NCBI GenBank assembly: GCA_964389475.1
Contig: CAYMFD010000072.1
Coordinates: 1-19,790 of the forward strand
DNA: 19,790 bases
Reading direction: 5' to 3'
Source of the DNA: CAYMFD01 sp964389475
GTDB taxonomy: Bacteria; Bacteroidota; Bacteroidia; Chitinophagales; Saprospiraceae
Part shown: one piece after another, positions 1 through 8,224 of the stretch
How the letters are laid out: each line of letters opens with the position of its first letter
Numbering within the stretch: the stretch's first letter is position 1
Position numbers and translations under genes: made by a program
The notes under the pieces: model-generated
Databases searched by the model: none
What the model saw: only the letters and a program-made list of their open reading frames with translations
Told to the model about the DNA's origin: nothing

Positions 1-2
1 TG

Positions 3-269
3 GAATGGATATTTATGAATCTGCTGTTTGTGTGCTACTGTGTATTGTTGTGCATTTTTTACATCTCTAATCAACTGAGTGTAGAAAACGACTTGCGCAG
101 GATAGAAGTACTTAAGCGAGAGGTCAAAGATGCCGAGTGGCAGTATATGGCCCTGCGTAAGGACGTGATGTACGGTAGCACACCGACACAGATGGCCGCT
201 AAGGTCAAGGACATAGGTATCGAGATGAACGATGCGGTCCCGCAAAAACTCATCGTCAAAGCACCCTAG
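3..269 (+). CDS. ftsL: Cell division protein FtsL, 5' end cut by window
   Basis: This is a bitopic divisome protein expected to work with FtsQ at the septum. The reading frame is open to the first base of the window, and residues EWIF precede the first ATG at 15, so the true start most likely lies outside; 88 residues are visible. A hydrophobic segment (about residues 6-22 of the visible part) is followed by a charged, coiled-coil-like stretch rich in Glu, Arg and Lys, then a segment reading LRKDVMYGSTPTQMA and a GIEM motif. This layout matches the short FtsL proteins of Bacteroidota, whose equivalent reads roughly LKSELMYxSxxSEVA. Its position directly before the septal transpeptidase gene (12 nt between stop and ATG) is the usual one. 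The assignment rests on layout, motif resemblance and context, because FtsL sequences are poorly conserved. Confidence 0.85.
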   Translation, partial: EWIFMNLLFVCYCVLLCIFYISNQLSVENDLRRIEVLKREVKDAEWQYMALRKDVMYGSTPTQMAAKVKDIGIEMNDAVPQKLIVKAP

Positions 270-281
270 CTGGTGCCGCGT

Positions 282-2384
282 ATGGATCGGAAGAAAGAAC
301 TACTAGTACGAGTTTACATCTTGCTGTCGCTGTTTATAGTGGCGGCTTTTTGCATTGTATACAGGGTCGTTAAGATCAATGTCGTGGATGGTGACAAGTG
401 GCGCCAGAAGAACGATATACATATGCAGTGGTTACCTATCAACGCAGACCGAGGTAACGTCCTGGCTGATGATGGTAAGCTGCTAGCGACATCCCTGCCA
501 CTATTCGATATACATATGGATGTCACCCGTGCGAGTAGGGAGGTGTGGCGACGTGACCTAGACAGCCTCTGCTATCTGCTAGCGACTCATATATCTAGGG
601 ATCTCAATCGCAATCAGTGGCGTGCTAAGTTACAGCAGGCTAGGGTAGAACGCAAGCAATACGTATTTCTGGCCAAGGGCCTGACTCTAGCCGAGAAGGA
701 AGACCTGCGTACGTGGCCGATACTGCGCAGAGGCAAGATGAAGGGCGGTCTCATTATAGATAGATATACCAAGAGAGAAAAGCCATTTAAAGGACTGGCC
801 AGCCGGACTATAGGTGAGGATCGTGACAATGCTATCAACGTTGGTCTCGAAGGCTCATTCGATAAGTGGCTGAGAGGCAAGACCGATAAGCGCCTGATGA
901 AGAAAGTGCCACCTGGCATATGGGTACCCGTTTATGACCCTACAGAGTATAAGCCACAGAAAGGCAAGGATATCGTGACGACCATCAATGTCAATATGCA
1001 GGACGTCGTACACACGGAACTGATAGCAGCCATCGAGCGGTATGAGGCCGAGGCCGGAGTAGCCATACTGATGGAGGTGGAGACCGGTGCCATCAAGGCG
1101 ATATCCAATATCAGCAAAAACAAGTCGGGCTACTATACCGAAAACTACAATACAGCCGTCGGTGCTGCTAGTGAACCAGGATCTACGCTAAAACTAGCGA
1201 GTACGATGGCGCTGATAGACGATGGTCACCTGACCTTAGACGACCTAGTCGATGTAGGCTATGGTAAGATGAAGTTCTACGATCGGTGGATGTATGATAG
1301 TCATCAGCACAGCTCACGATATATGGACCTCCGCACCGCCTTCGAGCAGTCGAGCAATGTGGGTATCAGTTCTGCGGCCTTTAAGTACTACGGTCATGGT
1401 GATAAGCGTAAGGACTTTGTCAATAAGTACACCCAGTTTGGCCTCACAGATGAGACGGGTATAGAGATACAGGGAGAGGCAGCACCATTCGTCAAGGATC
1501 CCGAGCTCAATACCAAGGAGTGGTATGGTACTACGGTGCCGTGGATGGCTCATGGTTATGAAATGAAGCTGTCACCGCTGCAGGTGCTCAACTTCTACAA
1601 TGCTGTAGCCAATGACGGTCGCCTTATGAAGCCATATCTAGTCAGCGCTATCAAGGAGGGTAGTAAGACGGTCAAGACCTTTAAGCCTAGAGTATTGCGT
1701 GATGCCATAGCCAAGCCATCTACCGTAGAAGCAGCCCAGGATGTACTGCGGGGTGTGGTTGTACGTGGTACGGCCAAGCGCCTACATACGTCTGACTTTA
1801 GTTTTAGCGGTAAGACGGGTACTACACGGGTAGGCTACTGGAAGGGCGGCGACAAGAAGTATAATGCGTCATTCTGCGGATACTTCCCTGCGGAGAGTCC
1901 TAAGTACAGCCTCATCGTTACTATATATAAGCCTAGTGGTGCCTATTATGGTAGTACTGTTGCGGCTCCAGTGTTTAAGCGTATCGCTGAGCGGTGTTTC
2001 GCACTAGATCACGACCTTATAGATAAGCAGCGTCCTACCATTGCCGAGACGACAGACGATCTGGAGGGCTTGCCAGGTACACAGACAGGATATGCTGAGG
2101 ATTTCGAGGAAATACTAGCACATGCTGATATACCTTATGAGAAGTCCACGAGTGCAGAGTGGGTACGTGTATCCTCTCCTGATAGTAGGGTTACTGTGGA
2201 TAGTAGGTCTATAGAGCAGGGTGTGGTCCCAGATGTGCGAGGTATGGGTGCTAGAGACGCCGTATATCTTCTAGAACAGGCCGGTCTGCAGGTAGATCTT
2301 GTAGGCGTCGGTAAAGTTTCTAAACAGTCCATAAGCCCCGGGAATAAGGCTTCCGAGGGTATTGTGAAAATATTTTTGAAATAA
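282..2384 (+). CDS. ftsI: Septal peptidoglycan transpeptidase (PBP3/FtsI type) with PASTA domain
   Basis: This class B penicillin-binding protein crosslinks septal peptidoglycan and works with FtsW. From the ATG at 282 it has 700 residues: a short cytoplasmic part, one membrane anchor (about 9-30), a dimerisation/pedestal region, and a transpeptidase domain. The three active-site motifs are present: STLK (nucleophile Ser301), SSN (357-359) and KTG (511-513). The C-terminus (about 647-700, from VVPDVRGM) is a PASTA domain, usual in Bacteroidota FtsI. A GTG at 273 would add three residues, but MDRKKELLVRVY from 282 matches the normal N-terminus better. Transcription probably continues from ftsL. 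A 107-nt gap separates it from murE, longer than most junctions in this cluster. Confidence 0.95.
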   Translation: MDRKKELLVRVYILLSLFIVAAFCIVYRVVKINVVDGDKWRQKNDIHMQWLPINADRGNVLADDGKLLATSLPLFDIHMDVTRASREVWRRDLDSLCYLLATHISRDLNRNQWRAKLQQARVERKQYVFLAKGLTLAEKEDLRTWPILRRGKMKGGLIIDRYTKREKPFKGLASRTIGEDRDNAINVGLEGSFDKWLRGKTDKRLMKKVPPGIWVPVYDPTEYKPQKGKDIVTTINVNMQDVVHTELIAAIERYEAEAGVAILMEVETGAIKAISNISKNKSGYYTENYNTAVGAASEPGSTLKLASTMALIDDGHLTLDDLVDVGYGKMKFYDRWMYDSHQHSSRYMDLRTAFEQSSNVGISSAAFKYYGHGDKRKDFVNKYTQFGLTDETGIEIQGEAAPFVKDPELNTKEWYGTTVPWMAHGYEMKLSPLQVLNFYNAVANDGRLMKPYLVSAIKEGSKTVKTFKPRVLRDAIAKPSTVEAAQDVLRGVVVRGTAKRLHTSDFSFSGKTGTTRVGYWKGGDKKYNASFCGYFPAESPKYSLIVTIYKPSGAYYGSTVAAPVFKRIAERCFALDHDLIDKQRPTIAETTDDLEGLPGTQTGYAEDFEEILAHADIPYEKSTSAEWVRVSSPDSRVTVDSRSIEQGVVPDVRGMGARDAVYLLEQAGLQVDLVGVGKVSKQSISPGNKASEGIVKIFLK

Positions 2385-2491
2385 ATTACATATAGAAGTT
2401 GTTTATATGTGTATAAAGTTTCTACCTTAGCGTCATACATATGATGATTTGTTATTATGTGTATCTTTCGACTAAGATCTCAAAGTACTAA

Positions 2492-3958
2492 ATGAGTACT
2501 AAGAAGTTATTTGAAATCATTCCTGATGATGCGAAAATCGAGTTAATCGGTTCGCAGGATATCACTGTTAATGCGGTAGTCATAGACAGTAGGCAGGTGC
2601 AGCAAGGCGATCTATTCGTGGCGCTGCCAGGCTACACTGTTGATGGGCACGACTACATACATGCCGCAATTGATAATGGTGCTATATCCATAGTGTGCGA
2701 GTGGTTGCCAGAGCTTCTACCTAGTCATGTCACTTTTGTTAAGGTCTCAAGTGCACGTGCGGTAGCTGGTAGGGTAGCCCATGCATTCTTTGACTATCCG
2801 TCAGAGGTATGCTCGCTCATTGGTGTCACAGGGACTAATGGGAAAACTACAATTACTACATTACTACACCAGTTGTATACTGCGATGGGTGTTAAGGTTG
2901 GACTCGTGTCTACTGTCGAGAACAGGATAGGCGTCGACGTACTACCTGCTACACATACCACCCCAGATCCTATCAGTCTCAATCGGCTATTGCGCAAGAT
3001 GGTCGATGCCGGATGCAAGCACGTCTTTATGGAGGTTAGCTCTCATGCACTAGACCAAGGTCGAGTGGCTGGACTAGACTTCGACGTAGCTGTGTTTAGC
3101 AATATGTCACACGACCACCTCGATTATCACGGATCATTTAAGGAATACGTATGGGCTAAGAAACGACTCTTCGACATGCTCGATGTCAGTGCCACCGCCA
3201 TCATCAACGTGGATGATAAGCGAGGTACAGTGATGGTGCAGAACTGCGCTGCCACGGTTAAGAGCTACAGTCTGCGAACAATGGCAGACTATAGGACGAA
3301 GGTGTTGTCAGATACCATTGAGGGCTTGCACCTAGTGCTTGCCGGTCAGGAGGTATTCTGCCGCATGAGTGGACGATATAATGCGTACAATCTCACGGCG
3401 GTACTAGCTACTGCAGATGCACTAGGAGATGATCCTGTTGCCATACTACCCGCCATAAGCGGTCTGTCTGGTGCAGAGGGACGGCTGGAGCGAGTAGCAG
3501 TGGACGGTAATGACAAGGTCGCTTTTGTGGATTATGCACACACACCAGATGCACTGGAGAATGTGCTCAAGACACTACGTCAGACTAGGCAAGATGACCA
3601 GTCGCTGATCGTTGTGTTCGGTGCGGGTGGTGATAGAGACAAGGCCAAGCGGGCAGTCATGGCAAAAGTGGCCGCGACGCTAGCTGACCGAGTCATACTG
3701 ACTAGTGATAATCCTCGCACAGAGTCTCCAGAGAGTATACTGGATGACCTAGAGGCTGGCATACCTGCTGACAAGGCTGGTAGTTACATACGTATAAGTG
3801 ATAGAGCTCATGCAATCAAAACAGCTGTGATGATTGCAGGATCTCGAGATATAATTCTTGTCGCTGGCAAAGGTCACGAGAAGTATCAAGATATAGCAGG
3901 GGTAAAGCACCCCTTCGACGATAAAGAAGTGTTACGACAAGCCCTCATTCTGAGATAG
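2492..3958 (+). CDS. murE: UDP-MurNAc-tripeptide synthetase (meso-DAP adding), MurE
   Basis: This cytoplasmic Mur ligase adds the third amino acid to UDP-MurNAc-L-Ala-D-Glu using ATP. Its 488 residues are normal for the family. The N-terminal UDP-substrate domain (DSRQVQQGDLFVAL) is followed by the ATP-binding P-loop GTNGKTT (Lys118), the central-domain motif EVSSHALDQGR, SNMSHDHLDYHG, and the C-terminal domain. The DNPR motif at 406-409 and Glu463 in GKGHEK are the residues that select meso-diaminopimelate rather than lysine, so the organism probably makes DAP-type peptidoglycan. The ATG at 2492 is preceded by an A-rich stretch and no Shine-Dalgarno site. It is the last gene before a strong terminator-like hairpin at 4045-4115, so it may end a transcription unit. 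Confidence 0.97.
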   Translation: MSTKKLFEIIPDDAKIELIGSQDITVNAVVIDSRQVQQGDLFVALPGYTVDGHDYIHAAIDNGAISIVCEWLPELLPSHVTFVKVSSARAVAGRVAHAFFDYPSEVCSLIGVTGTNGKTTITTLLHQLYTAMGVKVGLVSTVENRIGVDVLPATHTTPDPISLNRLLRKMVDAGCKHVFMEVSSHALDQGRVAGLDFDVAVFSNMSHDHLDYHGSFKEYVWAKKRLFDMLDVSATAIINVDDKRGTVMVQNCAATVKSYSLRTMADYRTKVLSDTIEGLHLVLAGQEVFCRMSGRYNAYNLTAVLATADALGDDPVAILPAISGLSGAEGRLERVAVDGNDKVAFVDYAHTPDALENVLKTLRQTRQDDQSLIVVFGAGGDRDKAKRAVMAKVAATLADRVILTSDNPRTESPESILDDLEAGIPADKAGSYIRISDRAHAIKTAVMIAGSRDIILVAGKGHEKYQDIAGVKHPFDDKEVLRQALILR

Positions 3959-4044
3959 GGCGAGTAGCACATGAGTAAGATGGTTTGTTGGTTTAACCGT
4001 CTGTCTCATAAAGAATTAGGTTCTATTATCATTCTCAGGTTGGT

Positions 4045-4115
4045 TTTAACAGTGGCGGTGGGATCCCGATGGATAAAGATTCTTCGCCTCATCTGCCGCT
4101 GTTAAATTTTTTTTT
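4045..4115 (+). terminator. Probable intrinsic terminator after murE
   Basis: Arms 4045-4058 and 4093-4106 form a 14-bp stem (two G-U pairs, otherwise Watson-Crick), immediately followed by nine T residues at 4107-4115. The 34-nt loop is long and contains a small GGGATCCC palindrome. The stem plus T-run is the classic shape of a factor-independent terminator. Finding one between murE and mraY is unusual, since these genes are normally cotranscribed. Confidence 0.72.
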
Positions 4116-4193
4116 CTCGCTTTGCTCCGAGGAGGTTCTAGGCCTTGTAGCATGACTAGTAGAGAAGATGTTATGCCTCGTACAGTCCGCTAG

Positions 4194-4223
4194 TTGTAGT
4201 GATGACTTAAGGGGTACTCTTTG
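4194..4223 (+). promoter_or_regulatory. Weak candidate promoter for mraY unit
   Basis: TTG at 4194-4196, an 18-nt spacer and TACTCTTTG at 4215-4223 resemble the Bacteroidota promoter (TTG near -33, TAnnTTTG near -7), but the -7 box has one extra base. It lies downstream of the murE terminator, where a new promoter would be needed. The match is imperfect and the call tentative. Confidence 0.25.
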
Positions 4224-4267
4224 GGTAGAGAATAGGGCCAGAGCACATAGTGCTTGATGTTTTTACG

Positions 4268-4283
4268 CTTAAATGCATTTAAG
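4268..4283. repeat. Perfect 16-bp palindrome upstream of mraY
   Basis: CTTAAATGCATTTAAG equals its own reverse complement over all 16 bases. It lies 106 nt before the mraY start codon, just after the candidate promoter, and could be a binding site for a dimeric regulator. No protein is assigned. Confidence 0.4.
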
Positions 4284-4349
4284 GAGCCAATGGTCTTCTA
4301 GTACCAACGAATACTAGATAGACTACTCGAATAAGCCTATTGCCGACCG

Positions 4350-4375
4350 ATTTTTAGCTGACCACAGTTAAAAAT
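4350..4375 (+). promoter_or_regulatory. 11-bp hairpin 14 nt before mraY start
   Basis: Arms 4350-4360 and 4365-4375 pair over 11 bp (one G-U) around an ACCA tetraloop. The T-rich arm is on the 5' side and the A-rich arm on the 3' side, so on the + strand it is not a normal terminator. Its position just upstream of the mraY ATG suggests an effect on translation initiation or protein binding. Confidence 0.4.
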
Positions 4376-4389
4376 AGTAATAAAGAGAG

Positions 4390-5655
4390 ATGATTTATCA
4401 CTTATTCGATTTCCTACAGCAAAATTACAATCTGCCTGGTGCAGCATTGTTCTCATATATATCTTTTCGGGCAGCGCTAGCTATCATCTTATCATTGATA
4501 ATATCTGTGCTCTTTGGCGGGAGGATAATACGTTCTTTGAAACGCTTACAAGTAGGAGAGTCCGTAAGAGACCTCGGCCTAGATGGTCAGAAAGAGAAGG
4601 AAGGTACCCCGACCATGGGTGGTTTCATTATCATAATGGCAACGCTAGTGCCCTGTCTATTACTAGCTGACTTAACTAATATATACATCCAGCTCATGAT
4701 CTTCACCACAGTGTGGATGACGGCCATAGGCTTTGCAGATGATTACATTAAGGTCTTTCGTAAGAATAAAGATGGCCTTCACGGCAAGTTTAAGATATTC
4801 GGCCAGGTCGTACTAGGCCTAGTCGTAGGTCTGGTCATGCTGATGCACTCTGACGTAGTAGTACGAGTGCCTGCATCAATCGCTATAGAAAGTGGCTACG
4901 AGGTCGTTAAGACGTTTACCACCCAAATGATGGAGGTCGGTAAGGCGCCATATGATGTCGAGATGGCATATATCAAGGCTCCTATTACCAACCTGCCTTT
5001 TATGGCTAGCAATGAGCTCAACTATAACTCACTGCTCTCATTTATGGGCGATAATAGCAAGCCGATAGCGGCAGTGTTTTTTGTCTTTGTTGTCATATTT
5101 ATAGTCACGGCAGTATCTAATGCTGCTAACCTGACGGACGGTATCGACGGCCTAGCTGCTGGTACTTCGGCTATTATAGGTGCTACGCTGGGTATCCTAG
5201 CTTATGTGTCTGGTAATACGATCATTGCGGACTACCTCAACATACTCTACATCCCATATTCGGGTGAGCTGGTGATTTTTGCTGCCTGCTTTGTCGGAGG
5301 ATGTGTTGGATTCCTTTGGTATAATTCATATCCCGCTAAGGTCTTTATGGGCGATACGGGATCATTGACGATAGGTGGCATCATCGCCGTAATAGCCTTC
5401 CTCATTAGAAAAGAACTGCTGATACCTGTCCTGTGTGGCATATTCGTAGTAGAAAACCTCAGCGTGATCTTGCAAGTGTCGTACTTCAAGTACACCCGTA
5501 AGAAATACGGAGAGGGTAGAAGGATCTTCAAGATGAGCCCTTTGCATCACCACTTTCAGAAAGAGGGTATGCATGAGAGCAAGATCGTGACTAGATTTTG
5601 GATCGTCGGGATAGCCCTAGCCATCATAACTGTGATAACGCTTAAAGTGCGATAG
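4390..5655 (+). CDS. mraY: Phospho-MurNAc-pentapeptide transferase MraY
   Basis: This integral membrane enzyme transfers phospho-MurNAc-pentapeptide to undecaprenyl phosphate, forming lipid I at the inner face of the membrane. Its 421 residues exceed the roughly 360 of E. coli MraY because of an extra-membrane insert (about residues 155-215), which is usual in Bacteroidota. Family motifs are present: TPTMGG near residue 75, the Asp pair 117-118 in ADDYIKV, NLTDGIDG (Asp250 and Asp253), and the HHH motif at 386-388 followed by FQKEG. About ten hydrophobic segments are visible. The ATG at 4390 lies 14 nt after a hairpin and directly follows an A-rich stretch. murD starts 2 nt after the stop, so the two are cotranscribed and probably translationally coupled. 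Confidence 0.97.
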   Translation: MIYHLFDFLQQNYNLPGAALFSYISFRAALAIILSLIISVLFGGRIIRSLKRLQVGESVRDLGLDGQKEKEGTPTMGGFIIIMATLVPCLLLADLTNIYIQLMIFTTVWMTAIGFADDYIKVFRKNKDGLHGKFKIFGQVVLGLVVGLVMLMHSDVVVRVPASIAIESGYEVVKTFTTQMMEVGKAPYDVEMAYIKAPITNLPFMASNELNYNSLLSFMGDNSKPIAAVFFVFVVIFIVTAVSNAANLTDGIDGLAAGTSAIIGATLGILAYVSGNTIIADYLNILYIPYSGELVIFAACFVGGCVGFLWYNSYPAKVFMGDTGSLTIGGIIAVIAFLIRKELLIPVLCGIFVVENLSVILQVSYFKYTRKKYGEGRRIFKMSPLHHHFQKEGMHESKIVTRFWIVGIALAIITVITLKVR

Positions 5656-5657
5656 AT

Positions 5658-7028
5658 ATGCAGCTAGGAGGTATAACGATAGGACCCGGGACTGATGTGC
5701 TGATTATAGGCGCAGGAGAGAGCGGTGTAGGTGCTGCACTACTGGCCCAAAAATTGGGTGCTAGTGTATTTGTAAGTGATAGTAATACAATAAAGAGCCC
5801 TTATAGAGAGGAGCTCGTTAAGAATAATATCCGCTTTGAAGAAGGCGGTAAAGATGAATGGTTATTTAATGTTCACGTGGCAATCAAGAGTCCAGGAGTG
5901 CCGGACCATGCTCCACATGTCAAGTCTTTGACGGAGTCTGGGATACCTTTCTTTAGTGAGATTGAGTTTGGGTATCATTATTACACCGGTTGTTTACTTG
6001 CTGTAACAGGCAGTAACGGGAAAACTACCACTTCGGGGCTCTTGAGCCATGTGTTACATCGTGCCAGCAGAGACGTAAAGCTCTGCGGCAATGTGGGTAC
6101 CAGTCTATGTCGGACACTTCTAGACCCACACCCTGACTACCTCGTCGTAGAGGTCAGCAGCTTTCAACTAGACAACGTAGAGGCTTTTAGGCCTAAGGTC
6201 AGCATCCTGCTCAATATATCGGAGGATCACCTAGACCGTTACCAGTACAACTTCGACCTGTACGCAGATGCCAAGATCAAGATCGCACTGGCGCAGGAGA
6301 GCGGAGATACATTTATATACAATGCCGATGACGAGGCGACTCTAGCTCGGCTGAGGCAGGTCTCTGCAGAGGTTAAGCAGGTAGCTATATCTAGACCAGA
6401 TTATGACGATGCTGTCTGTCGACTAGATGGGGCAGCCTTCGAGTATAGCCTGCAGGGTAAGCATAATCGCTTTAACGCTGCAGCCGTCATTGCGGCAGCT
6501 CGTGCCGTAGGTTTATCAGACGATGAGATTGCCATGGGGCTAGCGGACTACCGCAACTTCCCGCATAGATTAGAGGCAGTAGCAGAGATCGATGGGGTGA
6601 CTTACATCAATGACAGTAAGGCAACTAATGTAGATGCTGTCTATAGCGCATTAGAAGGCGTAGAAGGACCTATTGTCTTGATCGCTGGTGGCGTCGACAA
6701 GGGCAATGACTACAGTATGATCGATACAGTGGTTACCGAAAAGGTCAAGGCGCTGGTCAGCCTAGGTACAGATAACCAACCGCTCAACGACTGGTGGATG
6801 GCACGCTATAGTGACCGCCCACTACTCAAGGTCGATAGTATGACAGATGCGGTAGTGGTAGCAAGGGAGGTCGCTCAGCCGGGTGACTGCGTTTTGCTCT
6901 CGCCGGCCTGCGCAAGTTTTGACCTGTACCGTAATTACATACACAGGGGCGACCAGTTTAAAGCCGCCGTCTCTAGCCTGCAGTCGATCGCCGCTGAGCA
7001 GGTTGATTTTTCATTGAGTAAAACGTAA
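5658..7028 (+). CDS. murD: UDP-MurNAc-L-alanine:D-glutamate ligase MurD
   Basis: This cytoplasmic ATP-dependent ligase adds D-glutamate to UDP-MurNAc-L-Ala. The 456 residues show the N-terminal nucleotide-binding loop GAGESGVGAA (about 18-27), the P-loop GSNGKTTT (Lys122), the central motif EVSSFQLD, LNISEDHLDRY, the C-terminal NDSKATN, and a late LLSPACASFDLY motif, all typical of MurD. It begins 2 nt after mraY. It ends at a TAA at 7026-7028, and the ftsW frame begins right behind it. The C-terminal tail after the family core is about 15 residues longer than usual and has no recognised motif. Confidence 0.97.
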   Translation: MQLGGITIGPGTDVLIIGAGESGVGAALLAQKLGASVFVSDSNTIKSPYREELVKNNIRFEEGGKDEWLFNVHVAIKSPGVPDHAPHVKSLTESGIPFFSEIEFGYHYYTGCLLAVTGSNGKTTTSGLLSHVLHRASRDVKLCGNVGTSLCRTLLDPHPDYLVVEVSSFQLDNVEAFRPKVSILLNISEDHLDRYQYNFDLYADAKIKIALAQESGDTFIYNADDEATLARLRQVSAEVKQVAISRPDYDDAVCRLDGAAFEYSLQGKHNRFNAAAVIAAARAVGLSDDEIAMGLADYRNFPHRLEAVAEIDGVTYINDSKATNVDAVYSALEGVEGPIVLIAGGVDKGNDYSMIDTVVTEKVKALVSLGTDNQPLNDWWMARYSDRPLLKVDSMTDAVVVAREVAQPGDCVLLSPACASFDLYRNYIHRGDQFKAAVSSLQSIAAEQVDFSLSKT

Positions 7029-7033
7029 GCGCT

Positions 7034-8224
7034 ATCCAGACCTTATCAAACATATATCAAGGACTACGAGGAGACAGAGCCATATGGCTTATTGTCTTCT
7101 TACTCAGTTGTATATCGCTGCTAGCGGTGTACAGTAGTATAGGTAGTAATGCCTACAAGATGCACGACGGTTCTGTACTGCGTGACCTTATCAAGCACGG
7201 CCTATTTATCACGATGGGCATAGTGGCGATGTGGGTCTGCTATCAGTTTCACTATATGCAGTACAGCCGCTTCGCGCCGTTGATGCTGCTGATTACAGTG
7301 CCATTGCTGATGTGGACATTGACTAATGGCGTTGAGATTAATGATGCTAGACGGTGGATCAGTCTGCCATGGTTGGACATGACATTTCAGACCAGTGATC
7401 TGGCCAAACTGACCTTGATCACCTTTGTGGCTCGGTCCCTCTCTAGGGAGCAGGACTTTATCAAGGACTGGCGTAGTGCCACCAAGATCATCCTACCTGT
7501 AGTGGGTATATTCTTACTGATAGCGCCTGCCGACTTAAGTACTGCGGGCTTACTATTTGTCACCTGCCTGATGATGATGTTCGTGGGTAGGGTCTCGCTC
7601 ACGTGGGTGTTTATGCTAGTCGTCCTTGGTTTGTGTGCCTTCGGCTTGCTGCTACTGATCGGTCAGGTGACGGATATCGTACGGGTAGATACATGGATGA
7701 GTCGGGTATCAGAGTTTATGACTAATGCAGATGGAGGCCACCAGATACAGCAGAGTAAGATCGCCATCGCCGAGGGGCAGTGGTTCGGTCGTGGTCCAGG
7801 ACACAGTATACAACGTAACTACCTGCCGTACCCATACGCTGACTTCATATATGCCATCATCTGCGAGGAGTATGGTCTATTTGGTGGGGTAGCGGTACTG
7901 GGCTTGTACTTGTGGTTATTGTTTCGCTGCGTGACGATTGTGACGAGGTGTCCCAAGACCTTTGGCGCCATCCTAGCGATGGGACTATGCCTTAACTTGG
8001 TGGTACAGGCATTTGCCAATATGGCGGTATCCGTGCACCTAGTACCCGTAACAGGACTGACGCTGCCACTGGTAAGTATGGGCGGTACCTCGATGATATT
8101 TACGTGTATGTCGCTAGGTATCATACTCAGTGTCAGTCGCTACGTAGAGAATGCAGAGGAGCAGCGTATAGCGCTATTACAATTAGAAGAACAAGAGCAA
8201 CAAGAGCATGAGAGCGATCATTAG
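7034..8224 (+). CDS. ftsW: Septal lipid II polymerase FtsW, probable ATC start
   Basis: This SEDS-family membrane glycosyltransferase polymerises lipid II together with FtsI. The first NTG codon that could serve as a start in this frame is a GTG at 7127, which lies inside the first membrane helix and would remove most of it (AIWLIVFLLSC upstream is plainly coding). The frame is open back to a TAA at 7019-7021, with no ATG, GTG or TTG between. The ATC at 7034 (then QTLSNIYQGLRGDRAIW) gives 396 residues and the normal N-terminus; ATA at 7052 is the other choice. Family motifs include TSDLAKL, the extracellular GRGPG...QRNYLPYPYADFIYAI with the catalytic-type Asp270, and GGTSM near the end. About ten membrane helices are visible. 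The last 17 nt overlap murG. Confidence 0.93.
   Translation: MQTLSNIYQGLRGDRAIWLIVFLLSCISLLAVYSSIGSNAYKMHDGSVLRDLIKHGLFITMGIVAMWVCYQFHYMQYSRFAPLMLLITVPLLMWTLTNGVEINDARRWISLPWLDMTFQTSDLAKLTLITFVARSLSREQDFIKDWRSATKIILPVVGIFLLIAPADLSTAGLLFVTCLMMMFVGRVSLTWVFMLVVLGLCAFGLLLLIGQVTDIVRVDTWMSRVSEFMTNADGGHQIQQSKIAIAEGQWFGRGPGHSIQRNYLPYPYADFIYAIICEEYGLFGGVAVLGLYLWLLFRCVTIVTRCPKTFGAILAMGLCLNLVVQAFANMAVSVHLVPVTGLTLPLVSMGGTSMIFTCMSLGIILSVSRYVENAEEQRIALLQLEEQEQQEHESDH

Larger units (their letters stand above)
4116..4389 (+). promoter_or_regulatory. Gene-free, hairpin-rich leader upstream of mraY
   Basis: No protein of 60 residues or more fits in this stretch on either strand. It contains a series of short inverted repeats: 4150-4156 with 4170-4176 (7 bp, one G-U), 4242-4246 with 4250-4254 (AGCAC/GTGCT), a 16-bp palindrome at 4268-4283, 4297-4303 with 4312-4318 (7 bp, loop of 8), and 4350-4360 with 4365-4375 (11 bp). 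This looks like a structured 5' leader for the mraY-to-ftsQ transcript. No known riboswitch class is recognised. Any regulatory role is inferred from structure and position only. Confidence 0.4.

Noticed and set aside
273..275. GTG 273 as the ftsI start
   Set aside because: Possible, but the ATG at 282 gives the N-terminus normal for Bacteroidota FtsI; the difference is three residues.
2388..2410. Inverted repeat ACATATA/TATATGT after ftsI as a terminator
   Set aside because: Seven A-T-rich pairs with no T-run behind it; unlikely to stop transcription.
2462..2470. TATCTTTCG before murE as a promoter -7 box
   Set aside because: One base off the consensus and no TTG at a suitable distance upstream; too weak to list.
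3971..4105. 44-codon reading frame starting 13 nt after murE (MSKMVCWFNRL..., with a hydrophobic middle)
   Set aside because: It ends inside the 3' arm of the terminator hairpin, has no recognisable family features, and no sign of coding bias; most likely chance.
7127..7129. GTG 7127 as the ftsW start
   Set aside because: It lies inside the first membrane helix; the upstream in-frame sequence encodes the conserved beginning of FtsW.
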